A DNA stretch of 64,000 bases from Alistipes sp. (GTDB lineage: Bacteria > Bacteroidota > Bacteroidia > Bacteroidales > Rikenellaceae), in NCBI GenBank assembly GCA_017555105.1, contig JAFZHB010000018.1, forward strand, positions 1 to 64,000, in the 5' to 3' direction. Positions 55,365-62,878 of this stretch are shown here, piece after piece; the first letter of the stretch is position 1; every line of letters starts with the position of its first letter. The notes beneath the pieces are model-generated. The model searched no databases and was not told where the DNA came from. It saw only the letters and a program-made list of their open reading frames with translations. The position numbers were made by a program, and so were the translations under genes.

Positions 55365-55823
55365 ATGAAAAACTGGTTTTATTTGACCTGGATGCTGATG
55401 GCCGTAGCACTCTGCGGTTGTAGCAAGGAGACTGAGAAGATTGAACCGCAGTTGGAGGTGACACCTCACAACATCAGCGGCACTTGGCAGCTCGAGAGCT
55501 GGCACAATGGTGTGCAGCTGGCCGAGGGTGCCTATCTCTACATGGAGCTGATCCGCAAGGATGCCTGCTTCAAGAGCTACGACAACATCGAGAGTGCTGC
55601 TCCGCGCTACCGCACGGGTCAGTTCAACATCGAGGTAGATCCCGAGCTGGGTGCTATCATCCGTGGCATGTACGACTACAGCGGCGGCGATTGGAACCAC
55701 CGTTACATCGTCACAAGCCTGACCGCTTCGGAGATGATCTGGGTAGCGAAGGATGACTCGACCGAGGTGTCGGTCTTCGTGCGTGCGGAGATTCCGAGTG
55801 AGGTACTCGAGGCTGTGAAATAA
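55365..55823 (+). CDS. Small lipocalin-like lipoprotein
   Basis: Lipoprotein of 152 residues (C19 in LCGC followed by SKETE). The opening NISGTWQLESWHNGVQL is the lipocalin-like start seen in Bacteroidota DUF5004-type proteins. Alternating beta strands follow: YLYMELIRKDACFKSY, TGQFNIEVD, YIVTSLTASEMIWVAKDD. It is the last gene of the SusCD operon, 28 nt after the DUF1573 gene, with palindromes and hairpins beginning about 30 nt after its stop. Ligand unknown. Confidence 0.62.
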   Translation: MKNWFYLTWMLMAVALCGCSKETEKIEPQLEVTPHNISGTWQLESWHNGVQLAEGAYLYMELIRKDACFKSYDNIESAAPRYRTGQFNIEVDPELGAIIRGMYDYSGGDWNHRYIVTSLTASEMIWVAKDDSTEVSVFVRAEIPSEVLEAVK

Positions 55824-55856
55824 GCCGTTCGGGAGGAGAAACCGCCCCAAGATAGC

Positions 55857-55908
55857 CCCTTTAAAGGGGGCAACGAACACTTTATTCGGGCTTTTGAGCT
55901 CGAATAAG
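55857..55908 (+). terminator. Paired hairpins at the end of the SusCD operon
   Basis: The perfect palindrome CCCCTTTAAAGGGG (55857-55870) is followed by a second hairpin. In that one TTATTCG (55883-55889) pairs with CGAATAA (55902-55908) and an inner GCT pairs with AGC around TTTG. There is no T-tract directly after either; the T-run is 23 nt further on. A terminator or 3'-end stabiliser is likely. Confidence 0.55.
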
Positions 55909-55939
55909 CAATTTCGAAGCTACTATTTTACGAATTTTT

Positions 55940-55972
55940 TTTGTGATTTCCAAAAAATAAATCGTAATTTTG
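55940..55972 (+). promoter_or_regulatory. Promoter of the coiled-coil surface protein gene
   Basis: TAATTTTG (55965-55972) fits TAnnTTTG, and TTTG (55940-55943) stands 21 nt upstream. It would give a leader of about 85 nt before the ATG at 56065. Confidence 0.6.
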
Positions 55973-55991
55973 TGGATCGTTAGGTAAAAGG

Positions 55992-56024
55992 AAAAGCTCA
56001 AACCTTCGGTGTTTGGGCTTTTTT
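55992..56024 (+). terminator. Intrinsic terminator hairpin within the 56065 gene leader
   Basis: AAAAGCTCAAAC (55992-56003) pairs with GTTTGGGCTTTT (56011-56022), one G-T pair, 7-nt loop, then a T-run to 56024. It lies downstream of the TAATTTTG promoter and 40 nt ahead of the start codon, so it either attenuates this gene or closes the upstream operon. Confidence 0.75.
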
Positions 56025-56064
56025 GCTTACGAAACAGAAAACAAACCTTAATTAATTTCACACT

Positions 56065-58440
56065 ATGAAAAACTTTCTTAACAAATTGGTAGCTGTGCTC
56101 ATGATGGCACTGGCTACGGTGGGTTATTCGTGCTCGGAGTGTGACCATGAGCCCTACGATGATACGGAGCTCCGCGGTCAGATCGCTGATCTGTACGCTC
56201 AGCTGCAGGCATTGCAGGCTACGGTTAACGCGAACATGACCACGCTGCAGGGCATGATCAACGGCCTGACGACCGTGAAGAGCCACACGCAGGATTCGAA
56301 CGGCAACTGGGTATTCGAGCTGTCGGACGGCACGCAGTTCACGGTTTACGCCGAGTACGAGCCCGAGGCACTTCCCTCGTCGCTGATCCATGTAATGGAG
56401 GTGGAGATCGACGGCGTGAAGACGCTTGTATGGGCTACGGTAGGCGCTGACGGTCAGCTGACCCCGCTGAAAGACGGCGAGAACTACCTCCCCGTTGTTC
56501 AGGAGACGCCTGAGATCCCGACCTTGGAGTACAAGGCGGAGAATGGCAAGATCTACATCAAGCTGAGCAACGCTACGGAGTGGATCGAGACCGGCATGAC
56601 GAACGAGGCGCTGGATAAGCTGCTCGCAGCAGGCAACGCTGAGTGCGCAAGCGGTATCACCGGTTGGGAGCCTGTAATGGGCGAGGATCGTTGGGGTGAC
56701 CCGATTATGATTGGCGTTACCTTCACCCTGGCTGATGGCGGCACCTTCACCGTTGAGCTCGACTCGGACGATGAGATGAGCTTCGGTTTCTACCAGGAGG
56801 GTATGCGCGATCCGATCGAGACCTACTATCTGGCTCCGGGCAAGACGGATAGCTACATCCAGTTCCGCACGAACGGTCTGGTAGACTTCATCAAGGAGGT
56901 TCCCGAGGGTTGGGCGCTGACGATCAACGGCAGCGAGGAGGATGACTTCTCGGTGAAGCTGACGGCTCCGACGGCTGAGGCTATTGCTGCTAACGCTTCG
57001 ATTGCTGAGGGTGTAGTAAAGCTCTTCGGTGTATTCGAGGATGGCACTTCGGCTGTGCTGAAGATGAATGTTACGGCTACGAACCCCTGGAAGACCTTCT
57101 CGGTAAGCCACAAGAAGGCTGTCGTAGCAGCTTACAATGGTGTTGAGGCCTTCGTTTACGGTGTAAAGAAGGCTGCTGACTACGATCCCTCGACGATCAA
57201 GGAGACGGTAGCGAACGAATTGGCAAGCTACTCGGCTAAATTCTCGGATGTTTGGAGCGGTTTGGCTATCGATGAGTCGATCGAGGATATCTACGGTGCT
57301 GAGTTGGAGGAGGGTGTTGAGTACATCTTCTATGTGGCCACCTATACGGAGAAGATGGTTGGCTATGATTGGGTTACGGAGATCACTTCGGAGTTCACGA
57401 CGAAGACGATCTGCAAGCCGACGATCTCGGTTGAGCAGACGGCTGCTACCTTCAACAGCATCTCGGTGAAGGCTAACCTGAAGGGCTTCGATGCTTGCTA
57501 TGCAATGTTTGGTCCTAAGGGCTGGATGTCGGTAGAGGAGTTTGTTGAGGATCAGATCAACTATTGGGCTGATTCGCGCTGGGATCCCGACTGCATCTAC
57601 ACGATCGGTGGCGAGTACACGCTGGAGGGCGCTATTCAGAAACTGCCGATGGTTGAGGCATCGTATGAGATTGCACCCGACACGGAGTACTTCCTCTACA
57701 TCATCCCCGCTGAGGAGGGTAAAAAGATCTATGCTGTTGAGGATGTAACGGTTTGCACCTTCAAGAGTGCTGCCCTGGTAAGCGGCGGTTCGATCACGGT
57801 GGAGACGCCGACGATCAATGTAGACTTCACCTCGGCCAACACCACGCTGACGGCTACGGGCGCCAAGATGATCTACTACATGAACTATGCAAAGGCTGAT
57901 GTTCCGGCTGATGAGGCTACTTTGGTTGCCGAGTTGCTCGCTGGCCAGCAGTATGTAGAGAGCGAGGGTTATGTTCGCATGAACAACCTGGCTATCGGCA
58001 CGGAGTATGTACTCGTTGCCATGGCTATCGACAGCAACGGTGCTTACGCAGCTCCGCAGAAGTTTGCCTTCTCGACCAAGGCCGTAACCTTCACCAGCCC
58101 TGTAACGGTAACGATCGACCAGACGAACTCGGTGATCAACCAGCGTAACGGTAAGCTGGTTTGGAATGCTTCGGGCGAGGTTCAGAAGTATCTCTACTTC
58201 TTGGATACGGCCGACAAAACGCAGTACACCGATACGATGGGTGGTACGCCGGAGGCTGCTGCTAAGTATATGGTGGTTAACCAGAGCATGTACTATGTAG
58301 GCAAGACGACTTCGAACACGCTCGATTACACCTTTGGTTACTCGAACAGCGGTAAGCCCCACATCCTGATCGTAGTTGCTATCGACGCAGAGGGCAACTT
58401 CTCGCAGGTTGCTTCGTGGGAGTTCACCCCGACCTGGTAA
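56065..58440 (+). CDS. Coiled-coil surface protein, DUF4988/PL29-N-type, with FN3-like repeats
   Basis: Probable lipoprotein of 791 residues; C23 in VGYSC is a weak lipobox (Tyr at -2) followed by acidic residues SECDHE. A short coiled coil (about 33-70, IADLYAQLQALQATVNANMTT) leads the protein, as in the DUF4988 or PL29 N-terminal family. The repeat NWVFELSDGTQFTVY and TEWIETG region is typical of that family. Several FN3-like domains fill about 350-791, including EYIFYVATYT, EYFLYIIPAEE and EYVLVAMAIDSNG strands. No lyase active site is recognised. Codons favour GCT, GGT and GTT much more than the neighbouring genes, which suggests strong expression. It is monocistronic, with its own promoter and terminator. 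Confidence 0.72.
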   Translation: MKNFLNKLVAVLMMALATVGYSCSECDHEPYDDTELRGQIADLYAQLQALQATVNANMTTLQGMINGLTTVKSHTQDSNGNWVFELSDGTQFTVYAEYEPEALPSSLIHVMEVEIDGVKTLVWATVGADGQLTPLKDGENYLPVVQETPEIPTLEYKAENGKIYIKLSNATEWIETGMTNEALDKLLAAGNAECASGITGWEPVMGEDRWGDPIMIGVTFTLADGGTFTVELDSDDEMSFGFYQEGMRDPIETYYLAPGKTDSYIQFRTNGLVDFIKEVPEGWALTINGSEEDDFSVKLTAPTAEAIAANASIAEGVVKLFGVFEDGTSAVLKMNVTATNPWKTFSVSHKKAVVAAYNGVEAFVYGVKKAADYDPSTIKETVANELASYSAKFSDVWSGLAIDESIEDIYGAELEEGVEYIFYVATYTEKMVGYDWVTEITSEFTTKTICKPTISVEQTAATFNSISVKANLKGFDACYAMFGPKGWMSVEEFVEDQINYWADSRWDPDCIYTIGGEYTLEGAIQKLPMVEASYEIAPDTEYFLYIIPAEEGKKIYAVEDVTVCTFKSAALVSGGSITVETPTINVDFTSANTTLTATGAKMIYYMNYAKADVPADEATLVAELLAGQQYVESEGYVRMNNLAIGTEYVLVAMAIDSNGAYAAPQKFAFSTKAVTFTSPVTVTIDQTNSVINQRNGKLVWNASGEVQKYLYFLDTADKTQYTDTMGGTPEAAAKYMVVNQSMYYVGKTTSNTLDYTFGYSNSGKPHILIVVAIDAEGNFSQVASWEFTPTW

Positions 58441-58456
58441 TCGATTCGAATCGATT
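58439..58456. repeat. 18-bp perfect palindrome over the stop codon
   Basis: AATCGATTCGAATCGATT is identical to its reverse complement and begins inside the TAA stop of the preceding gene. It could be a protein-binding site or an RNA hairpin of nine pairs without a loop; the latter is sterically poor. Confidence 0.6.
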
Positions 58457-58468
58457 CAGCTTTAATTG

Positions 58469-58504
58469 GATTGCCGCTCCGCATGGGGCGGCAATCTTTT
58501 TTTT
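58469..58504 (+). terminator. Terminator of the 56065 gene
   Basis: GATTGCCGCTCC (58469-58480) pairs with GGGGCGGCAATC (58485-58496) around GCAT, followed by eight T residues. A textbook intrinsic terminator. Confidence 0.92.
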
Positions 58505-58562
58505 GTATGCTGTGCAGCAAGGAGGGTTAGGCTGTACCAACAGCCAGCCATCCGCCGGGCAC

Positions 58563-58593
58563 AAAAAAAAGGAGACTCCCGCAGGAATCTCCC
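58563..58593 (-). terminator. Terminator of the cysteine-rich lipoprotein gene
   Basis: Read on the minus strand, GGGAGATTCC and GGGAGTCTCC (within 58593-58571) pair around a short loop and are followed by eight T residues (58570-58563). It converges with the plus-strand terminator 60 nt away. Confidence 0.85.
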
Positions 58594-58613
58594 TTAAAAT
58601 CGGATGCTTAAAA

Positions 58614-58961
58614 TTACTCGGCCTTGCAACCGCCGCACTCCTTCTTCTCGCCGCAAGCCTTGTGCTCACCTTTGCACTCCTTCTTCTCGGCGCAAGCCTC
58701 GTGCTTACCCTCGCAGGCCTTCTTCTCACCACAAGCCTCCTTGCCCTCGCAAGCCTTCTCGCATGCTTTCTCGCAAGCAGCAGCCTCGGTAGCAGCCTTG
58801 CACTTCTCGCACTGCTCCTCTACCGGCTTCGTGCACTTGCCCTCCTCGCACTGCTCGGTGCAGCAACCAGCCTCAGGGGCCTTCGACTTATTTGCATTGC
58901 CAGCGCAGCTAACCATAGCAGCAGCGGCCAAAACGATCGCGAACATGTAAATCTTCTTCAT
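58614..58961 (-). CDS. Small cysteine-rich lipoprotein, possible metal binder
   Basis: Lipoprotein of 115 residues (lipobox MVSC, C19) with 16 further cysteines in about 95 mature residues. Apart from CC at 33-34 they are mostly spaced 4, 6 or 7 apart in repeats such as ACEKACEKACEGKEAC and ACGEKKACEGKHEAC. The other residues are mainly Lys, Glu, Ala and Gly, with two His. There are no aromatic residues in the mature part, so a compact hydrophobic core is unlikely. The composition resembles metallothionein-like or metal-sequestering proteins, but I know of no family assignment. It has its own promoter (TTTG-N19-TATATTTG) and terminator. An alternative role is a disulfide-rich spacer in the envelope. 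Confidence 0.8.
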   Translation of the reverse strand: MKKIYMFAIVLAAAAMVSCAGNANKSKAPEAGCCTEQCEEGKCTKPVEEQCEKCKAATEAAACEKACEKACEGKEACGEKKACEGKHEACAEKKECKGEHKACGEKKECGGCKAE

Positions 58962-58993
58962 GGCTATAAAGTTTTAATTGGTTATGCTAATCA

Positions 58994-59024
58994 CAAATAT
59001 AGTGGATGAAACCGAGAATCCAAA
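58994..59024 (-). promoter_or_regulatory. Consensus promoter of the cysteine-rich lipoprotein gene
   Basis: On the minus strand TTTG (59024-59021) and TATATTTG (59001-58994) are separated by exactly 19 nt, a perfect match to the Bacteroidota -33/-7 consensus. The start codon (58961) follows after 32 nt. Confidence 0.82.
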
Positions 59025-59059
59025 AAAAATCGCTACAAAATAACAATTTGTTACCGATT

Positions 59060-59527
59060 TTACTCCAAAAGGTCACTCAACTGCAACTCCTCAGCCTTCG
59101 GGAAGGCTTTAGGGAAGGCGGCAGCAAGGCGTCCTTTCAAAATGACAGCCTCCTCAATCGTCAAGCAGTTACCCACCGTAACACGGAAGTAGGGGTTCTC
59201 GTACACCATGTAGAGTTTGATCTCGGGGAACTGCTCCTCGAAGATGCGTTTCGCCTCCATAGCGCCAGCGCGGGCATCCTGACCGTTATCGAAGAAGATG
59301 CAGACACGGTATCCGTTCAGGCGTGCGGGCGCCGTTTTGCTATCCGACGCAGCCACCACGACGGCAGCCGAAGCGTCCTCCACCACGCGTACAGTGGCCC
59401 CCTCGGGTGCCTGCTCGCTTACAATCTCTTGCCCAAGGCGGTTGCGCAGCGCCTCAATCGTCTGCGACTGCCCCTTCTGGAGGGGTAAAACGGCCACTAC
59501 AAGGGCCAGCCAGATCCATTTTCTCAT
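59060..59527 (-). CDS. SPOR-domain exported protein
   Basis: Exported protein of 155 residues (signal peptide about 1-21). The C-terminal half (about 72-145) is a SPOR-like fold: GYRVCIFFDNGQDARAGAMEAKRIFEEQFP, then LYMVYENPYFRVTVGNC and TIEEAVILKGRLAAAFP. SPOR domains bind denuded peptidoglycan, so a cell-wall or division role is likely. The N-terminal part is a short helix and a small beta stretch. It is the last gene of a leftward four-gene operon; its ATG overlaps the preceding stop by 4 nt. Confidence 0.78.
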   Translation of the reverse strand: MRKWIWLALVVAVLPLQKGQSQTIEALRNRLGQEIVSEQAPEGATVRVVEDASAAVVVAASDSKTAPARLNGYRVCIFFDNGQDARAGAMEAKRIFEEQFPEIKLYMVYENPYFRVTVGNCLTIEEAVILKGRLAAAFPKAFPKAEELQLSDLLE

Positions 59528-60039
59528 AACTTCTGTTGCAAAATTGAGATCAGAAAATTGGGTTCAATGCCAAAGGTATTCAAAAAATTCGAGAACGGCA
59601 CCCCTTTGCGCGAAATATTTACGGGCATCGGACCACCGCTACCCTCGACCGCAAGGTCGACGGTCAGGTCGTCGAACTGCTCCCTGGCGATATGCGCCAC
59701 GACGGTCAGCATTGCCAACGGATTGCGCAGGTCGGCCGCCCAGCGGGTCTCAACCGTGCCGTGGCTGCGACGCGCCACCTCAACCGGCTCCTTCAACTCC
59801 AACGATGCCACCTCGCTCCCCTTGTAGCAGAGGCGGATCTTTGCCTCATCGGCTCGCAGCTTATAAGCCGTGCCATTCTCGACCGCGAGGTCGATCACCA
59901 TACCTGTCAGGCTCTCCATGCGCACATTCTCGATCCCCTCGAAGTGGATCTTGCGCATCTGGCGCTCGGCCGCATTACGGCAGGAGGTGAACATCACGGC
60001 GCACAAGGTGCAGATGCAGACAATCAGTACTTTTCTCAT
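59524..60039 (-). CDS. Small lipoprotein, LEA14-like beta domain
   Basis: Lipoprotein of 171 residues from ATG 60039; the in-frame ATG at 60093 lies in the ubiE gene and is rejected because the signal peptide MRKVLIVCICTLCAVMFTSC begins here (C20). The mature part reads like a LEA type-2 sandwich: ENVRMESLTGMVIDLAVENGTAYKLRADEAKIRLCYKGSEVASLELKEPVEV. Function unknown. It overlaps ubiE by 4 nt upstream and the SPOR gene by 4 nt downstream, so the three are translationally coupled. Confidence 0.68.
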   Translation of the reverse strand: MRKVLIVCICTLCAVMFTSCRNAAERQMRKIHFEGIENVRMESLTGMVIDLAVENGTAYKLRADEAKIRLCYKGSEVASLELKEPVEVARRSHGTVETRWAADLRNPLAMLTVVAHIAREQFDDLTVDLAVEGSGGPMPVNISRKGVPFSNFLNTFGIEPNFLISILQQKL

Positions 60040-60755
60040 CGTTTTGCAGTGTAAATGTAAGCGATTCCAAAGGTCAGGCTCTCGGCTCGGCACTCCGTAA
60101 AGCCGGCAGCCTGCATCCGCTCAAGCACACGCTCCGGACGATCGAAGGCGCGCACCGAGGCGGGAAGGTAGTGGTAGGCCTGACGCTGACCCGAGATCAA
60201 ACCGCCAAACCACGGCATAAAGCGTTTGCTATAGAAGGTGTAGAGCGCTCGCACGAAGGGGTTCTTCGGGGTCGAAAGTTCGAGGATCATCACCTCGCCA
60301 CCTACGCGCAAGACGCGGTGCATCTCCTCGAAGCAACGATCCAAACGATCGAAGTTGCGCACCCCAAAGCCCACCGTTACCAAATCAACCGATGCATCCT
60401 CCTGCGTGAGGGCCTCTGCATCGCCCTCCTCGACCGTGATACGCTCCTGCAACCCCTGCGCAAGGATCTTCTTGCGGGCTACGGCCAGCATCTCGGGCGA
60501 GAGATCCACCCCACGGATCGTCGCCGTGGGGAGTTTATCTGCCAACTCGATGGCCAGGTCACCCGTTCCGGTAGCCAAGTCGAGCACCACACTCGGCTTG
60601 GCCGCGGCTACCCGACGCACAGCACGCCGACGCCATAGGCGGTCGATCTGGAGCGAAAGGAGGTGATTCAGCAGGTCGTAGCTCGAGGCGATGCGATCGA
60701 ACATCGACCGCATCTGCGCCTTTTTGCCCTTCAGGGTTTGGATTTCGTTACTCAT
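60036..60755 (-). CDS. ubiE: Demethylmenaquinone methyltransferase UbiE/MenG
   Basis: SAM-dependent C-methyltransferase of 239 residues that makes menaquinone from demethylmenaquinone in the cytoplasm. Family marks: MFDRIASSYDLLNHLLSLQIDRLWRR at the start, the SAM loop VLDLATGTGDLA, GVDLSPEMLAVARKK, and VTVGFGVRNFDR. A menaquinone role is expected because Bacteroidales respire with menaquinone. It overlaps the upstream permease gene by 8 nt and the lipoprotein gene by 4 nt. Confidence 0.93.
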   Translation of the reverse strand: MSNEIQTLKGKKAQMRSMFDRIASSYDLLNHLLSLQIDRLWRRRAVRRVAAAKPSVVLDLATGTGDLAIELADKLPTATIRGVDLSPEMLAVARKKILAQGLQERITVEEGDAEALTQEDASVDLVTVGFGVRNFDRLDRCFEEMHRVLRVGGEVMILELSTPKNPFVRALYTFYSKRFMPWFGGLISGQRQAYHYLPASVRAFDRPERVLERMQAAGFTECRAESLTFGIAYIYTAKR

Positions 60756-61992
60756 AGCGCATGGTCTCTTCGGGTTTCACGGTAGCCACCACCGAGGCCG
60801 GCAGCAGCAACATCAGGTAGATCGCGGCTGTAAAGCCCAGATTAAGCAGCAGCCACCACTCCCACTCCACCGCAATCGGCACCGCCGAGAGCAGATAGCC
60901 CTCGGCATCGAGTTTCACCACCTGAAACGCAGCCTGCAACCAGCAGATCGCAAAACCCACGGCATTACCCCACGCCAGGCCGCGCAGGGCGATCATCGTA
61001 GCACGATAGCGGAACATACGACGCAGGGCACGATGTTGCATGCCGAGCGCCTTCAAAATACCGATCATGCGGATGCGTTCGAAGATGAGGATTAGGAGTG
61101 TGGTACTCATATTGAAGAAGGCTACTACGAGCATGATGACCAGCACCACGGCCGCATTCACATCGTGCGCCTTCAACCAATCGAAGATGGCGGGATAGAT
61201 CTCCTGCACGCTGCGAGCAGTGAGATTTTCGAGCCCCTCAACATCCGTGTAGAGGAGGGCTCGGTCGAGCTTATCAGCCACAGCGCGCGCCTGTTCAAAG
61301 TCGTCGAGGCGCAACTCAAGACCCGTCACCTGCTCTGCATCCCAAAGCGAGAGGCGTTGCACATTGCGCAGATCGGTCACCACCAGCGTACGATCCAGCT
61401 CATCCATGCCCGAGGCGTAGATGCCGCTCACCTTGAATCGGTCGCGGAAAGGAAGCTCCCCCTCCTCGACAAAGAGCATCTCCACGCGCTCGCCCACCTC
61501 CAAACGGAGGCGATCGGCCAGTTGGCGCGAGATGAGGATATCCTTCGTACGGATCGAATCCCCGATGCGGGGCAGCTCGCCTGCTTGGAGCCACTCGGCA
61601 TAGGTTGCGCGATCATAGGCCGCGCCGACCCCCTTCAAGAGCACCCCTTCGACACCCTCGTCGGTGCGGATCACACCGCCACGCAGGGCATAGGGAAGCA
61701 CGCTACGCACCTCGGGCAGCGTAGCAACCAGCGAATCGAGCGACGCGCTGTGACGAATCGGCTCGGCATCGACGGAGAAGGTGTTGCGCACATCGGTCAC
61801 CACCACCTCGGCCGTCAGGGCCGAACTCTTGCGGGCGATCTCCCGCTTGAAGCCCATCATCACCGCCAGCGAAAGGATCATCACCGCCACACTCACCGCC
61901 ACAGCGAATGTGGTGATGCGTTCCATCACCGAGCGACGCGCTCCGTCCGCGTGGCGTGCCATACGCCGAGCCATTTCCAGTTCGAGGTTCAT
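60748..61992 (-). CDS. LolC/E-like ABC transporter permease (FtsX family)
   Basis: Inner-membrane protein of 414 residues from ATG 61992 (the ATG at 62052 adds polar residues upstream of the usual MNLELEMARRMARH start). It has the LolC/E plan: one N-terminal helix (about 25-50), a large periplasmic domain (about 55-270), then three helices with the FtsX core FFNMSTTLLILIFERIRMIGILKALGM. It probably takes lipoproteins out of the inner membrane with a separate LolD-type ATPase, which is not in the window. It is the first gene of the leftward operon. The promoter is weak to the eye: TTACTTTG at 62026-62019. Confidence 0.83.
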   Translation of the reverse strand: MNLELEMARRMARHADGARRSVMERITTFAVAVSVAVMILSLAVMMGFKREIARKSSALTAEVVVTDVRNTFSVDAEPIRHSASLDSLVATLPEVRSVLPYALRGGVIRTDEGVEGVLLKGVGAAYDRATYAEWLQAGELPRIGDSIRTKDILISRQLADRLRLEVGERVEMLFVEEGELPFRDRFKVSGIYASGMDELDRTLVVTDLRNVQRLSLWDAEQVTGLELRLDDFEQARAVADKLDRALLYTDVEGLENLTARSVQEIYPAIFDWLKAHDVNAAVVLVIMLVVAFFNMSTTLLILIFERIRMIGILKALGMQHRALRRMFRYRATMIALRGLAWGNAVGFAICWLQAAFQVVKLDAEGYLLSAVPIAVEWEWWLLLNLGFTAAIYLMLLLPASVVATVKPEETMRYE

Positions 61993-62038
61993 GTTGCTCT
62001 TTTTCCGAAAAGATAGTGCAAAGTAACACATAATTTCG

Positions 62039-62046
62039 TATTTTTG
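62039..62046 (+). promoter_or_regulatory. Probable -7 element for the zinc peptidase gene
   Basis: TATTTTTG fits TAnnTTTG on the plus strand, 58 nt before the ATG at 62105; no -33 box is evident. An 8-bp hairpin CCGTTTTT/AAAAACGG (62059-62077) lies in the predicted leader. Confidence 0.45.
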
Positions 62047-62104
62047 CCCCATAGATGTCCGTTTTTTGTAAAAACGGAGGGTAGAAATTTACACACTTAC
62101 CACT

Positions 62105-62866
62105 ATGAATGCTTCAATTTTTACGCTGTTACAGACAGGCGCCTACTACCACGACGGTCTGGTGTCGCCCCACGCGGCACAGACAGGCATGTATCTGCTG
62201 ATCATTCTCATTGCGCTCGTTGGCTGGATGGTGCAGGCTCGCCTGCAGGCCGTCTTCAAGAAATACTCACAGGTGCTCTTCCCGGGCGGTTTGACCGGTG
62301 CAGAGGTAGCCGAGCGCATGCTGCGCGAGAACCACATTCACAATGTGAAGGTAACCCATGTGCGCGGCCGTCTGACCGACCACTTCGATCCGCGTACGAT
62401 GACCGTCAACCTGAGTGACTCGGTCTACTCCTCGCGCTCGGTGGCTGCCGCCGCCGTAGCTGCACACGAGTGCGGCCACGCCATTCAGCACGCCCATTCC
62501 TACGCACCGCTGGTGCTGCGCTCGCAGCTCGTGCCGATCGTGCAGTTTGCATCGGGCGCTGCTACCTGGATCATCCTACTCGGCCTGATCGTCCTGGCCT
62601 CGACGCAAAATGAGTTGCTCTGCTGGATCGGTGTCGGCATGATCGCCATCTCGGCGCTCTTCTCGATCATCACCCTGCCGGTGGAGTACAACGCCTCGGC
62701 GCGTGCGCTCGCTTGGTTGCGCCAGAGCCACCTGATGACCGAGAGCGAGCTGGGTCAGGCGCGTATCTCGCTCAACTGGGCTGCCCGCACCTACCTCGTT
62801 GCCGCACTGAGTGCCGTGGCTTCAGTGCTCTACTATGTGCTGCTGATCCTCGGCCGCCGCGACTAA
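62105..62866 (+). CDS. Membrane zinc metallopeptidase, YugP family
   Basis: Inner-membrane protein of 253 residues with a helix at about 28-45 and two or three helices in the C-terminal half. The zinc site HECGH (121-125, in AAAVAAHECGHAIQHA) and the preceding DPRTMTVNLSDSVYSSRSVAAAAVAAHE are typical of Zn_peptidase_2/YugP proteins. Substrate unknown. It is divergent from the LolC/E-like gene and followed after 12 nt by the SGNH gene, so the two may be cotranscribed. Confidence 0.87.
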   Translation: MNASIFTLLQTGAYYHDGLVSPHAAQTGMYLLIILIALVGWMVQARLQAVFKKYSQVLFPGGLTGAEVAERMLRENHIHNVKVTHVRGRLTDHFDPRTMTVNLSDSVYSSRSVAAAAVAAHECGHAIQHAHSYAPLVLRSQLVPIVQFASGAATWIILLGLIVLASTQNELLCWIGVGMIAISALFSIITLPVEYNASARALAWLRQSHLMTESELGQARISLNWAARTYLVAALSAVASVLYYVLLILGRRD

Positions 62867-62878
62867 CCCCGCGCTCCT

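Noticed and set aside
55882..58362. 826-codon minus-strand open frame opposite the coiled-coil surface protein
   Set aside because: It would begin inside the surface-protein gene and its residues read as antisense composition; the plus-strand gene has promoter, signal peptide and terminator.
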